Source: a candidate division Zixibacteria bacterium SM23_81 (GTDB lineage Bacteria; SM23-81). From it: 64,000 nt of DNA. Location of the stretch: positions 15,531-79,530 of the forward strand of contig LJUY01000007.1 of the NCBI GenBank assembly GCA_001304015.1, written 5' to 3'. Below the pieces are notes generated by a model. That model searched no databases. It had not been told where the DNA came from and was given only the letters and a program-made list of their open reading frames with translations. Position 1 is the stretch's first letter; each line of letters starts with the position of its first letter. Shown here one piece after another: positions 17,951 through 26,443 of this stretch. The translations under genes were made by a program, and so were the position numbers.

Positions 17951-20371
17951 TCATCTCACCAGCAGCATCTTCCTGACAAGTTGCTTTTTTCCAGCGCGCA
18001 GCCGGCAGAAATAAACCCCGCTGGCCACACTCTGGCCGATTCCATCACGGCCGTCCCACCAGGCCATATGCTGTCCTGGTCTTTTCACCTCATCCACCAG
18101 GGCTCGAATCTCCTGTCCCAAGATGTTGTAGATCTTCAGGCTGACCGGCAAGGGACCGGTACCGGGGGGGACGGTGAAGCGAATGCGGGTGCTGGCGTTA
18201 AAAGGATTGGGATAATTTTGGGCCAGATCGAACTCCTCCATGGGAAGAGAACCTTTGAGAGTAAGGGTCACTGGCCCGTGCACCTCTTCCCGGTTGTTCC
18301 CATCCACAACCCCCAGCAAATAGAAGTAACTGTTTCCCGCCAGCACGGCGGAGTCCATATACTCACCGTGGATCTGTCCAGGCAGCAGTTGGTCGTTGAG
18401 CCGCTGGAAAGGGCCGTTGGGGGAAGTGCTGCGGTACAGGTTACTGCCGATAGCTCTTGCCTCAGAGGGAAGCGTCCAGCTTAGGAAGGCCAGGCCATGT
18501 ATCTCCTGGGCGTTAAACTGGACCAAAGGTACCGGGGTGAATACCTCTACGAGTCTTACGGCGTCGGCGATGATCACCCCTCCGCTGGCCTCATTGGTCA
18601 GGGTGATGTCGCCGTTCGTGCCGGCTTCAAAGGGATAGGATCCCAGCTTATTCCATTGCTCCCCGTTTAGCTGTTGGTTCATCAGGACGGTGTCGGCCCC
18701 GCCCATGTAGTGGATGATGTAAGGAGCGTCTGTAGCTCGGTTTGTCCCCTGAACCCAGTAAGCGTAAACAGAATATGTACTGGCATTGGGCAGATCCAGC
18801 GTCCAGATGGCGGCACTTCCCGTTCCCGAGGAGGTCCACCGATAATCGGTGCCGTATGGATTTCCGTATGCTCCCGTAGACCAGGAGCCCACAGTTGAGA
18901 AGCCGGGATCTGAGTTATCCACCACGATCTCGATGCCGGAATGGGCCTTGCCTACGAACTTACGGCTGGCGTTCAAGGTGGTGAGAGTTTGCCCCTGCAA
19001 GTTTTCGACCCCGGTTACCGTCAGGGTATAGACAGTAGCTTCCGTCTGGGAGGTGGTGGTCAGATGGACCAGGGCGTGGTTGAGGCTATCCAACTGAGCG
19101 CTCTCTGCCCCGGTTAGGCTAAGCCCGCCATCGAAGCTGTAGTGGAGCTCGTCTTCGGCTGTGGCTATCTGCACCTGTTGGCTGAAGAGCACGTCCACCT
19201 GGGTTCCGCTGATGGATCGAGCCACAGAGAGCGTGAAAGGTTTGAGTTCCTTCCAGGGCATAACGGGAATATCGGCCTGTTGGGCGAAAGGACCAGAACG
19301 TAAAAGGCTTACCTCTGTGAGCCCAAGTGAGGTGCTGGAGAAAAAGGTGCATCCCTCGGCTGCCAGAGAACGAGTGGAATCCACTTGGGCCAGCAGCTCT
19401 GTCGGCTCCAACAAGTAGGCCCCGATTCCTGCGTAGATGTGACGGCCATACGAGCTGACCACGTGGTTTTCCAAACGGCTATGAAAGGCCCACATGTCGT
19501 CGGTGTAGATCATGGGGGCGCTGAAGTCCAGGATCTTCGACTCCAGCCACCCATGGGAGTCTTGATAATAAAAGGTATAGCCATCATAGAAATCTCCCCA
19601 GGTGGCAGCGGATACCTTTACCCACGGTTTCAGTCCCGTGACGTCATAGTAAACGCCTGATACAAAATGTGTCACCAGGTTTCGTCGAAATTGCTTCCAC
19701 TGATCGGGTAGCTCCCCGGGCGTCCCACCGTATTCCCTCTGGAACCGGGCTAGGCTGGAGTCATCGTAGGAGTATCCAGAGCTGGGGTAACGGATGTAGT
19801 CCAGGTGAACGCCGTCCACGTCGTATTTGGTCACGATGTCTGTGATGACATCGCGGATGTGCTGAGCCGCCTGGGGGATACCTGGGCTGATGAAAGCGTA
19901 ACCGGCCGACGGATCCATGGGGATCCCGGATTGGTCTACCATGACCCATTCGGGATGGAGATTGTAGATATGCTGAGGATCTGCGGGAAGGTTAGCACCG
20001 TTCCACACGGGGAAGACGTTGATGTAAGCGTGCAGCTCCATGCCCCGCAGTTGAGCCTCTTCAATGGCCACAGCCAGTGGATCGAAACCGGGATAGCCGC
20101 CTCCTAGTAGTTCCGACCAGGGCTCCAGATCAGAGAGATAGAGAGCATCTGCCTGCCCTCTGACCTGAAATAAGATGATGTTACAGCGGCAGGAATCCGC
20201 CTTGCCGATTTCGGAGCGAATATCGGCCTCGGAATCATACTCGAAGCGACTGAACCACACCACCCGAGCCTCCTCATCGGCTGAAGAGAGGGGCGCTGAG
20301 AGCACAAACTGGGCCACGAGCAGGTATAGGAAACGCAGAACAATGCTATGCCGCTTCTTTCTCAGGCGCAT
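17951..20371 (-). CDS. GHL10/DUF187 glycoside-hydrolase-like protein with sorting module
   Basis: Exported protein of 806 residues from the ATG at 20371 (AAGGA upstream; an open frame begins at 20497 but lacks a signal peptide). After the signal peptide comes a TIM-barrel of the family-10-like glycosidase type (YngK/GHL10): RVVWFSRFEYDS, HLDYIRYPSSGYSYDD, SAATWGDFYDGY and SAPMIYTDD. Known members of the wider group act on glycans, perhaps cell-wall ones. Next is an Ig/FN3-like region, a golvesin-C-terminal-like domain (VDNSDPGF to IIADAVRLVEV), another FN3-like part, and the sorting module NYPNPFNAST ending RKMLLVR. It follows the amidase gene's partner order with a 74-bp gap, so the two are probably co-transcribed. 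Confidence 0.88.
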   Translation of the reverse strand: MRLRKKRHSIVLRFLYLLVAQFVLSAPLSSADEEARVVWFSRFEYDSEADIRSEIGKADSCRCNIILFQVRGQADALYLSDLEPWSELLGGGYPGFDPLAVAIEEAQLRGMELHAYINVFPVWNGANLPADPQHIYNLHPEWVMVDQSGIPMDPSAGYAFISPGIPQAAQHIRDVITDIVTKYDVDGVHLDYIRYPSSGYSYDDSSLARFQREYGGTPGELPDQWKQFRRNLVTHFVSGVYYDVTGLKPWVKVSAATWGDFYDGYTFYYQDSHGWLESKILDFSAPMIYTDDMWAFHSRLENHVVSSYGRHIYAGIGAYLLEPTELLAQVDSTRSLAAEGCTFFSSTSLGLTEVSLLRSGPFAQQADIPVMPWKELKPFTLSVARSISGTQVDVLFSQQVQIATAEDELHYSFDGGLSLTGAESAQLDSLNHALVHLTTTSQTEATVYTLTVTGVENLQGQTLTTLNASRKFVGKAHSGIEIVVDNSDPGFSTVGSWSTGAYGNPYGTDYRWTSSGTGSAAIWTLDLPNASTYSVYAYWVQGTNRATDAPYIIHYMGGADTVLMNQQLNGEQWNKLGSYPFEAGTNGDITLTNEASGGVIIADAVRLVEVFTPVPLVQFNAQEIHGLAFLSWTLPSEARAIGSNLYRSTSPNGPFQRLNDQLLPGQIHGEYMDSAVLAGNSYFYLLGVVDGNNREEVHGPVTLTLKGSLPMEEFDLAQNYPNPFNASTRIRFTVPPGTGPLPVSLKIYNILGQEIRALVDEVKRPGQHMAWWDGRDGIGQSVASGVYFCRLRAGKKQLVRKMLLVR

Positions 20372-20478
20372 GAGCCGTTCCTTTCTAGCCTCAAGAGGGA
20401 TGGGAGAGTTTTTGGGGTGAGATTGGGGTGACAAAATATAGTGGCGGAAGCCGTCAAGGGATTCATCTAGTTTCGGAA

Positions 20479-20530
20479 AGAGGACAGAAAAGACCATCTC
20501 GGCGAGCCTGCTTGGCCTTTCCTGTCCTCT
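20479..20530 (-). terminator. Inverted repeat after the subtilase gene
   Basis: AGAGGACAG at 20479-20487 pairs with CTGTCCTCT at 20522-20530 across about 34 bases. It lies 26 bp beyond the subtilase stop; on the minus strand a short TTTCC follows. A stem like this may end or protect the subtilase transcript, but the U run is weak. Confidence 0.4.
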
Positions 20531-20555
20531 TCGAGTGTTTGCTCCAAAAGGGCCT

Positions 20556-22262
20556 TTATCGCAGCAGGATCATCTTCTTGGTGAGTTCGCAGTGGTCTGC
20601 GCTCAGACGGTAGAAGTAGATGCCGCTGGCAACTTGTTGTTCCTCTCCATCAGATCCATCCCATCGAGCGGCATACTCGCCCGCTGGCTGCATCCCTTCC
20701 ACGAGAGTCTGGACTAACTGCCCCCTCACGTTGTAGATTTTCAGTGCCACGTTCCCTGCCACGGGGAGGCTGTAAGATATTGTGGTGCCTGCGTTAAAGG
20801 GATTGGGATGGTTCTGGGAGAGAGCATAACCGTCGGGTATTTCTCTGGAAGCGGACCAGGCCTCCTCTACGGAGACTATGTTCATCAATGCCCTATAGGC
20901 ATTGAGTCGGCCCCCTCCCAGCCAACCCACGTAGGTAGGATTCAAGTCGTAAATGTTGTCTGCGGTGGTTCGTACTCTCTCCTCGAACTCGTCGCTGTTC
21001 ATATTCGGCTCAGTGACCTTGATCAGTCCGGCTACCCCGGATACAAGGGCACAGGCGGCACTGGTGCTGGGTATGCCAGCGATGGGACGAAACTGATAGT
21101 CATCGTCCCACAGGGTGCTGTAGATGGATGCTCCCGGCGCTGAGACGTCCACCCAAGAGCCGTAGAAGGTCCAGTCTGTGGCCTTATCGGTCATATTCGT
21201 GGCTGCCACGGCCGTCACATGGGAATAAGCGGCAGGATAGGTGAGGGGACAGGTGTCCGGAGGGGCGAAGGCGTTGCCCACCTCATCATTCCCAGCAGCG
21301 GCCACCAGGATGATCCCCTTTGCGAAGGCGCTGTCGATGATCTCCTGCTCGAAGGCGCTGGCCGTGTCGCTTCGCGCCCAACTGAGGTTGATCACTTGAG
21401 CCCCGTTATCCGTTGCGTATTGGATACCCTCATAGCCATGGGTTATGGTACTGCTGTCGTCGGGACTGACTTTTACCCCCATAATCGTGCAGTTCCAAGA
21501 CATTCCGGCAACGCCCACTTCGTTGTTGGTCACCGCTGCAGCAACACCGGCGGCGTGGGTGCCGAGAAGCGCGGAGGTCTCGCTGACGTTATAGTCAGAG
21601 CCGACGAAGTCCCAGCCGTAGAAGTCATCCCTGAAACCATTGCTGTCGTCATCGACGGCGTTCCAGTCGATGCCGGTGATCCGCCCATCCCCGTTGACAT
21701 CCTCTCCGAAATTAATCCAAATGTTGTCGGATATATCTGGATGATTCCAGTCCACTCCGGTATCAACGATGCCGATGATTACCGAGCTGTCCCCATGGGT
21801 CACATCCCAAGCATCTGGGGCTTGTACGGTGGCGAAGAACCACTGGAATCCACTTGCGTAACGGGGATCGTTGGGTGCGTCACAGGTATGGTGGAGATAG
21901 CGCGGCTCAGCGTATAAGAGGTGTTTATCTTTGGCGAAATCGCGGGCCACAGCCTTGGAGTCGTATTGAGGATCGAACTCGAGCTGATAGATAAAGGCCA
22001 GCTCCGATTTTTTATGGGCAAAGATCTGACTAATCCGATGGACGCCATATCGCTCCATTCTTCCGTCTAGGGAAGCGATGCCCACGGAGATGACCTCGCC
22101 TTGTCTCTCTGCCACCACCTGTCCGACTTCCGGGGCGACCTTGGCGATGATCTGGCCCGGCTCATATGCGGGGCGGGAGGCTATTGACATGGCCGCGAAG
22201 GCCAACACTACAGCCATGGTCGTGAGGATAACCACGCCGGAAACCCTTGAAGGACTCAACAT
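20556..22262 (-). CDS. Subtilisin-like serine protease (S8) with sorting module
   Basis: Secreted protease of 568 residues. Signal peptide to about residue 28, a propeptide-like part (35-125), then the S8 catalytic domain with Asp167 in GIVDTG, His236 in GTHAAG, oxyanion Asn325 in AAAGND and Ser401 in STSAACALVSG (the usual GTS is STS here). A fervidolysin-like propeptide pattern fits KHLLYAEPRY before the domain. The C-terminus has NHPNPFNAGTTI, a variant of NYPNPFN, and ends KKMILLR. Acts outside the cell or on its surface. A good promoter with three copies of an 8-mer lies 165 bp upstream. Confidence 0.95.
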   Translation of the reverse strand: MLSPSRVSGVVILTTMAVVLAFAAMSIASRPAYEPGQIIAKVAPEVGQVVAERQGEVISVGIASLDGRMERYGVHRISQIFAHKKSELAFIYQLEFDPQYDSKAVARDFAKDKHLLYAEPRYLHHTCDAPNDPRYASGFQWFFATVQAPDAWDVTHGDSSVIIGIVDTGVDWNHPDISDNIWINFGEDVNGDGRITGIDWNAVDDDSNGFRDDFYGWDFVGSDYNVSETSALLGTHAAGVAAAVTNNEVGVAGMSWNCTIMGVKVSPDDSSTITHGYEGIQYATDNGAQVINLSWARSDTASAFEQEIIDSAFAKGIILVAAAGNDEVGNAFAPPDTCPLTYPAAYSHVTAVAATNMTDKATDWTFYGSWVDVSAPGASIYSTLWDDDYQFRPIAGIPSTSAACALVSGVAGLIKVTEPNMNSDEFEERVRTTADNIYDLNPTYVGWLGGGRLNAYRALMNIVSVEEAWSASREIPDGYALSQNHPNPFNAGTTISYSLPVAGNVALKIYNVRGQLVQTLVEGMQPAGEYAARWDGSDGEEQQVASGIYFYRLSADHCELTKKMILLR

Positions 22263-22426
22263 AACAGCTCCTCCTCGTTGGGTTATGCTTTAGGGGGCCG
22301 ATAACGGCCGCCACGAACGCAACTTTACTCGAAAGTGCCTCACCAAGAATTTCGTTTCTTAGCCCGGCCCCGTCCATGGTCACGAGGCACTGCAGTTGGA
22401 ATGTGGGATTTGAGCTTAGGTTACTT

Positions 22427-22455
22427 AATATATAAAACCAAAAACTCAAAATCAA
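22427..22455 (-). promoter_or_regulatory. Promoter of the subtilase gene with flanking 8-mers
   Basis: On the minus strand TTGATT (22450-22455) and TATATT (22427-22432) are 17 bp apart in an AT-rich stretch. The leader to the ATG at 22262 would be about 160 nt. AGTGCCTC or its complement occurs at 22334-22341, 22384-22391 and 22462-22469, the last one just upstream of the -35 box, so these may be operator sites. A small GGCCG-ATAA-CGGCC hairpin sits in the leader. Apart from this I see nothing in the 382-bp gap 22263-22644. Confidence 0.6.
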
Positions 22456-22644
22456 TTAAAAAGTGCCTCCTTGTTGAAGGAGTTTAGGAAAAAGTGGACT
22501 TTCGGCCCAGTGTATGATGTTATGGTCCCCAACCAGATTGGAAAGATGGATTGAGGAGCCGCTCAGACGGGATTGGTAAGGGGGCGAAATGGCTTCCGGG
22601 AGAGCCCCGAAGGCCACTGGCGAATCACACAGCCTGATGAAAGT

Positions 22645-23556
22645 CTATTCCTCGGGCAGGGGCGGCTGAACTCTTACGCCCAACCCTGACCGGGGGGAAT
22701 TGTCGAATTGCTCGATGATGTGGAAGGCCAGAAGACTGTATTGCTTATCAGCGCCGCCGTGAAAATAGCCGTGGGCTAAGTTGCTGAACTCCAACAGGTC
22801 TTTTTCGTCTTGGGTGATCTTCGTGTCTTGGGGATGAATGATGCGGACGATGGCCCGCAGCTCGTAGCTGGGCATGTCCGTGAACACGATGGTGGCCACA
22901 GGATTGGCCATAATATTCAGAAAGGTGTGGGTCTCAAAATCGGGCCGGGTATAGAGTTCCAAGGACAACTGTTTGGTGCGATCCCATAGCTCGGGATGGC
23001 GGTAGTTGTCCTGCAGGATTTCTAACTTCTCCTTCATATCGGCATCCATAGTGTTTTTAAACCTGTCCGTCAGCTCTCCGATCCTCTCCTTCTTGGGGGC
23101 AAAGCCCACTCCCTTGATGGCATTGTTCAGTGTGAAAACGCTGTCGCGGCGTCCTCCGCCATAGGTGGCTATGGCAGCGGCATGGGGCCCCGCTAAGCTG
23201 GGCATATTCCCATGAGAGATGGTTTGCAAGTATTCCAGCCTTGTCTTGAGGTTCCACTCCATGAATCTATCGTCCAACTCCGTGATGCTGTGCTCTCTCC
23301 AGTAGCCGTCGATCTGAGCCCTGATGATCCCCTGGTCGATCTTGCTCATATCCACATTGTTCTGGACGAAAATATCCCCTTGCCAGCGGTTGTTGTCCCC
23401 ATGCTCCCACCAACCGGCCAGGGCTTGGGGCACTTTTCCTAAAAAAGCTATCCAGGGCATCGCAAAACCAGTCGCCCTCAAAAAGGTCCGACGAGGAAGG
23501 GAAAATTTGCTGAGCATGTCCCAAGCGGGTCCGGCATGGGCGAATCTCTTTTTCAC
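22645..23556 (-). CDS. Tat-exported protein of unknown function
   Basis: Protein of 303 residues that I cannot assign. A twin-arginine signal is clear: SLPRRTFLRATGF then a hydrophobic stretch ending ALA near residue 46, so it is exported folded, perhaps with a cofactor. I start at GTG 23556 because AAGGAGG lies eight bases before it; the frame opens at 23589. The mature part is mostly helical and rich in His, Asp and aromatic residues (WWEHGDNNRW, GYWREHSI, SLAGPHAAAIATYGGG, AHGYFHGGADKQYS). It lies downstream of feoB in the same direction after a 264-bp gap. A role in iron or redox metabolism is only suggested by position and Tat export. Confidence 0.7.
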   Translation of the reverse strand: MKKRFAHAGPAWDMLSKFSLPRRTFLRATGFAMPWIAFLGKVPQALAGWWEHGDNNRWQGDIFVQNNVDMSKIDQGIIRAQIDGYWREHSITELDDRFMEWNLKTRLEYLQTISHGNMPSLAGPHAAAIATYGGGRRDSVFTLNNAIKGVGFAPKKERIGELTDRFKNTMDADMKEKLEILQDNYRHPELWDRTKQLSLELYTRPDFETHTFLNIMANPVATIVFTDMPSYELRAIVRIIHPQDTKITQDEKDLLEFSNLAHGYFHGGADKQYSLLAFHIIEQFDNSPRSGLGVRVQPPLPEE

Positions 23557-23820
23557 CTGATAACCTCCTTGATTCGATCCCCAGAACAAACAGCTCTATG
23601 TCGTATCTTTTCGTCTTTAGGACGATGGGGGACGATGGGGGATGTTAAAATAGATGCTCAAATCTTAAAGTCAGAGATCAAAGCATATCCTTCACCAGCA
23701 GAGATTCTCAGCCAGCCTCGAGCTTTTAGCTTCCAGTCTTACTGCCAGATTCCATACCTAAAAACCGGTTTCGAGTTTCCTCTTATGAGGATGTTGCCCG
23801 GATACAGGCGAAAAGCCCCC

Positions 23821-25527
23821 TCACAGCAGCCAATTTAACACTCCCCCCACCACCAGTGTCGCGGCGATCATAATCATCATGGACAGAACCATATCCCGGA
23901 GCCCCAGCTCCTTAGCCATAACCACAAAGGTGGCCACACAGGGAAAATACATGGCCAGAACAACGCTGGCCACAACAAGCTGGTTGAAGTCGAGGCCCAG
24001 GGGAGAGAGCATGCCCACCGCTACGTCCTTGCGCAGGAAGCCTACCATCAGGGCTGCCACTGCCTCGCGGGGAAGCCCCAAAATGCCGGTGATCACCGGG
24101 GCGGTGATTTTGCCCACAAAGTCGATCACCTTCAGAGTATAGAGCACGTTTACAATCAGGACGCCCAGGATCACGAAGGGGATCGCTTCCCGCAAAAATC
24201 TGCTGACTCGCATCCACATTTTCTTGGACAAACCCGCGAGATAGGGCAGGCGATAGGGGGGAATTTCGACGAAGATTTCTGGGCTTTCTCCGCGGATGAG
24301 ACGGTTCAACAGGTAACCCAGAGTGATCCAGACCAGAGCAAGGGTGCCGAAGACCTGGATGAGCCCCCGGACCCCGGCTCTGCCCACCAATCCCACGATC
24401 ATGGCCAGCTGGGCCGCGCAGGGGACACAGATGGCCATGAGAGTGGTGGAGATGAAGCGCTCCTTGCGCGTCTCAAGGATCCGGGTGGACATGGCTCCCG
24501 GCACATTACAGCCCAGCCCCAGCAACATGGGGATAATGGCCAGGCCGTGCAGCCCTATTCGGTGCATGATGTTGTCCACCAGGATGGCCAGGCGAGGCAG
24601 GTAGCCTGAATCCTCCAGGAAACTCAGTATCAGGTAGAATGCGAAGACATAGGGGAGCACCATGGCTAAAGGCACGAACAGGCCGGTAGTCAAAAGGCCC
24701 ATGGATTCCACGAAATCGATCTCTCCTGCCACCAGTTTTCCGATAAGGATGTCGTGTAAGAAGCCCCCTGATCCCAAGATGGCAGATAATTTCATCATCA
24801 AGGGAGCCCACATGTTCTCGAAGATGGGCTCGAAGATGTAGCCGATGAGCCCCTCACCGAGGAATCGAATGATGGAGAACGTAACGCCCAGAGCCACGAG
24901 GGCGATGGGGATGCCGGAGATGGGATTGATGGAGGCGTCGCCCAGCCTCTCCAAGAACGTGTGGTGGCGATGTGTTACTTGCTGCACCTGCTCGACGATG
25001 CGACCGATCTCGTGCCACCTTTCCTCATCGTCATAAGTAAGGCGTCCGGGCCTGGCCTGTGGCAATTGCTGAACCAGGTCTTTGATGCCCTCTCCGGTCA
25101 CGGCCACAGTGGGAACCACGGGGACTCCCAGGAGATGCTCAAGTTTGTTCTCATCGATAGTGACGCCGATGTGTTTGGCCTCGTCCCACATGTTCAGAGC
25201 CACAACCATGGGGACGTCCTTTTTCAACAGCTGGAGGGTGAGGTTAAGGTTGCGCTCGAGGTTAGTAGCGTCCACCACGTTGATGACCAGGTCGCCATCT
25301 CCGCACATCTCCACGGCAACCTCTTCCGCCTTACAGGTGGGGTTCAGAGAGTAGGTGCCGGGAACATCTACCACCTCTGCTTTCTCACCGCTCAGCTTCA
25401 TGGTGCCGCGGGTATATCCCACAGTGGTTCCCGGATAGTTGGAGGCGATCACTCGCACTCCCGTTAGTCGGGAGAATATCACACTTTTTCCCACGTTGGG
25501 ATTGCCCATCAACAAGATTTTCTTCAT
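23821..25527 (-). CDS. feoB: Ferrous iron transporter FeoB
   Basis: Inner-membrane Fe(II) uptake protein with a G-protein domain, 568 residues, shorter than the 770 or so of E. coli FeoB but like other compact members. G motifs: GNPNVGKS (8-15), the switch threonine in PGTTVGY (35), DVPG (54-57) and NMWD (112-115). The membrane part has two Gate repeats; GCNVPGAM and CVPCAAQ carry conserved cysteines, as does YFPCVAT near the end. ATG 25527 has GGGGAAGGG before it; the frame opens at 25563, inside the feoA stop. It follows feoA by 32 bp and fur by one more gene, an iron-controlled operon. Confidence 0.96.
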   Translation of the reverse strand: MKKILLMGNPNVGKSVIFSRLTGVRVIASNYPGTTVGYTRGTMKLSGEKAEVVDVPGTYSLNPTCKAEEVAVEMCGDGDLVINVVDATNLERNLNLTLQLLKKDVPMVVALNMWDEAKHIGVTIDENKLEHLLGVPVVPTVAVTGEGIKDLVQQLPQARPGRLTYDDEERWHEIGRIVEQVQQVTHRHHTFLERLGDASINPISGIPIALVALGVTFSIIRFLGEGLIGYIFEPIFENMWAPLMMKLSAILGSGGFLHDILIGKLVAGEIDFVESMGLLTTGLFVPLAMVLPYVFAFYLILSFLEDSGYLPRLAILVDNIMHRIGLHGLAIIPMLLGLGCNVPGAMSTRILETRKERFISTTLMAICVPCAAQLAMIVGLVGRAGVRGLIQVFGTLALVWITLGYLLNRLIRGESPEIFVEIPPYRLPYLAGLSKKMWMRVSRFLREAIPFVILGVLIVNVLYTLKVIDFVGKITAPVITGILGLPREAVAALMVGFLRKDVAVGMLSPLGLDFNQLVVASVVLAMYFPCVATFVVMAKELGLRDMVLSMMIMIAATLVVGGVLNWLL

Positions 25528-25559
25528 GTTGACCCTTCCCCTTGGGTCGGAAAGTCTTC

Positions 25560-25796
25560 TCATTGCTCCAGATCGACGATGATCTTTTTCGCCATTCCAA
25601 AGCCGATGGCCGCTTGGGTGTTACCCATGCCGATGGTAACGGGACCGCGCAACAGCTGGGAGCTCTTCTTGGTGATCTTCGCTCCAGGGCGAATTCCAAG
25701 AGCGCCCAAGCGCGCTTTCACTCTCTGGCCGCCATTGATCTCGGTGACGGTTCCTCGATCTCCCGATTTCATCATGGTCAAATTCACTCTTTCCAT
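25560..25796 (-). CDS. feoA: FeoA-type SH3-like protein
   Basis: Small cytoplasmic partner of FeoB, 78 residues from the ATG at 25796 (a start six codons earlier is possible). It has the FeoA core: GDRGTVTEINGG, ARLGALGIRPG and a final IGFGMAKKIIV strand, with the usual two-glycine turn. FeoA is thought to bind and adjust FeoB. It is the second gene of fur-feoA-feoB. Confidence 0.93.
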   Translation of the reverse strand: MERVNLTMMKSGDRGTVTEINGGQRVKARLGALGIRPGAKITKKSSQLLRGPVTIGMGNTQAAIGFGMAKKIIVDLEQ

Positions 25797-25838
25797 GTGA
25801 ACCTCACGTTTCAAAAGCCGGTGGATATGCCCCGTTTG

Positions 25839-26267
25839 TCAATGTCGGCGGCATTTTTCGCAATAACCATACAGCTCTAACTTGTGCTGCAGTACAGTGA
25901 AGTTATTATTCTCGGCCACCTCTTTCTGTAGCTCCTCGATTTTTTGGTTCTGGAACTCGATGATGGCCCCACAGTTAACGCAAATTAAGTGATCGTGGTG
26001 TCTTCCCCCAGCGACCGGCTCGTAGCGGGTAATGCCGTCTCCGAATTCCCGTTGACTGGCAAGGCCCGCTTCCACCAATAATTTTAAAGTGCGGTAGATG
26101 GTGGAGAGGCCCATCTCCGGATGGCCCTTCTGAATCAGCCGATACAGCTCCTCGGCGCTGAGGTGACGTGTGGAGTCCAGAAAAGTTTGGGCAATTTCCT
26201 CTCGCTGGTGGGTCACCTTTAGCCCTCTGTGTCGCAAATAATCACGTAATGTGCCAGCTTTACCCAT
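25839..26267 (-). CDS. Fur-family metal-dependent repressor
   Basis: Ferric-uptake-type regulator of 142 residues. Winged-helix part: KVTHQREEIAQTF and the recognition helix LSTIYRTLKLLVEAGL. The dimer and metal part has HHDHLICVNCGAIIEF (His-rich metal site and the first zinc CxxC) and CEKC at the end for the structural zinc. As first gene of an operon with feoA and feoB it probably represses iron uptake when iron is plentiful and controls itself through the box just upstream. ATG 26267 is chosen; TTG 26285 is possible but would lie inside the operator. Confidence 0.94.
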   Translation of the reverse strand: MGKAGTLRDYLRHRGLKVTHQREEIAQTFLDSTRHLSAEELYRLIQKGHPEMGLSTIYRTLKLLVEAGLASQREFGDGITRYEPVAGGRHHDHLICVNCGAIIEFQNQKIEELQKEVAENNNFTVLQHKLELYGYCEKCRRH

Positions 26268-26288
26268 GGCCCTCTCGAATGCCAATTT

Positions 26289-26338
26289 TGATTTTGATTT
26301 TCAATTTCAATCATATCGTTTTTTCTCTTCTTTGTCAA
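26289..26338 (-). promoter_or_regulatory. fur-feoAB promoter with Fur-box-like operator
   Basis: On the minus strand TTGACA (26333-26338) and TATGAT (26310-26315) are exactly 17 bp apart, a near-consensus sigma-70 promoter. Directly after the -10 box lies an AT-rich imperfect inverted repeat (26289-26313) built from TGAAATTGAAAATCAAAATCA, similar in pattern to the repeated NATWAT units of Fur boxes. Binding there would block transcription start, giving self-repression of the iron operon. Confidence 0.7.
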
Positions 26339-26390
26339 GGGGAAAATGTCAGGGCTTTGAGCCAATCTGAGAACTTCTTGCGTAGCTGTG

Positions 26391-26415
26391 AAAAAAGCGG
26401 GCAAAAAGCCCGCCT
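26391..26415 (-). terminator. Intrinsic terminator of the Kelch gene
   Basis: GGCGGGC, a loop of five T, GCCCGC and then TTTTTT on the minus strand, 29 bp past the Kelch stop codon. A textbook rho-independent terminator that separates this gene from fur. Confidence 0.9.
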
Positions 26416-26443
26416 TTAGTCTTCTCAGAAAGCCAGGCAAATT

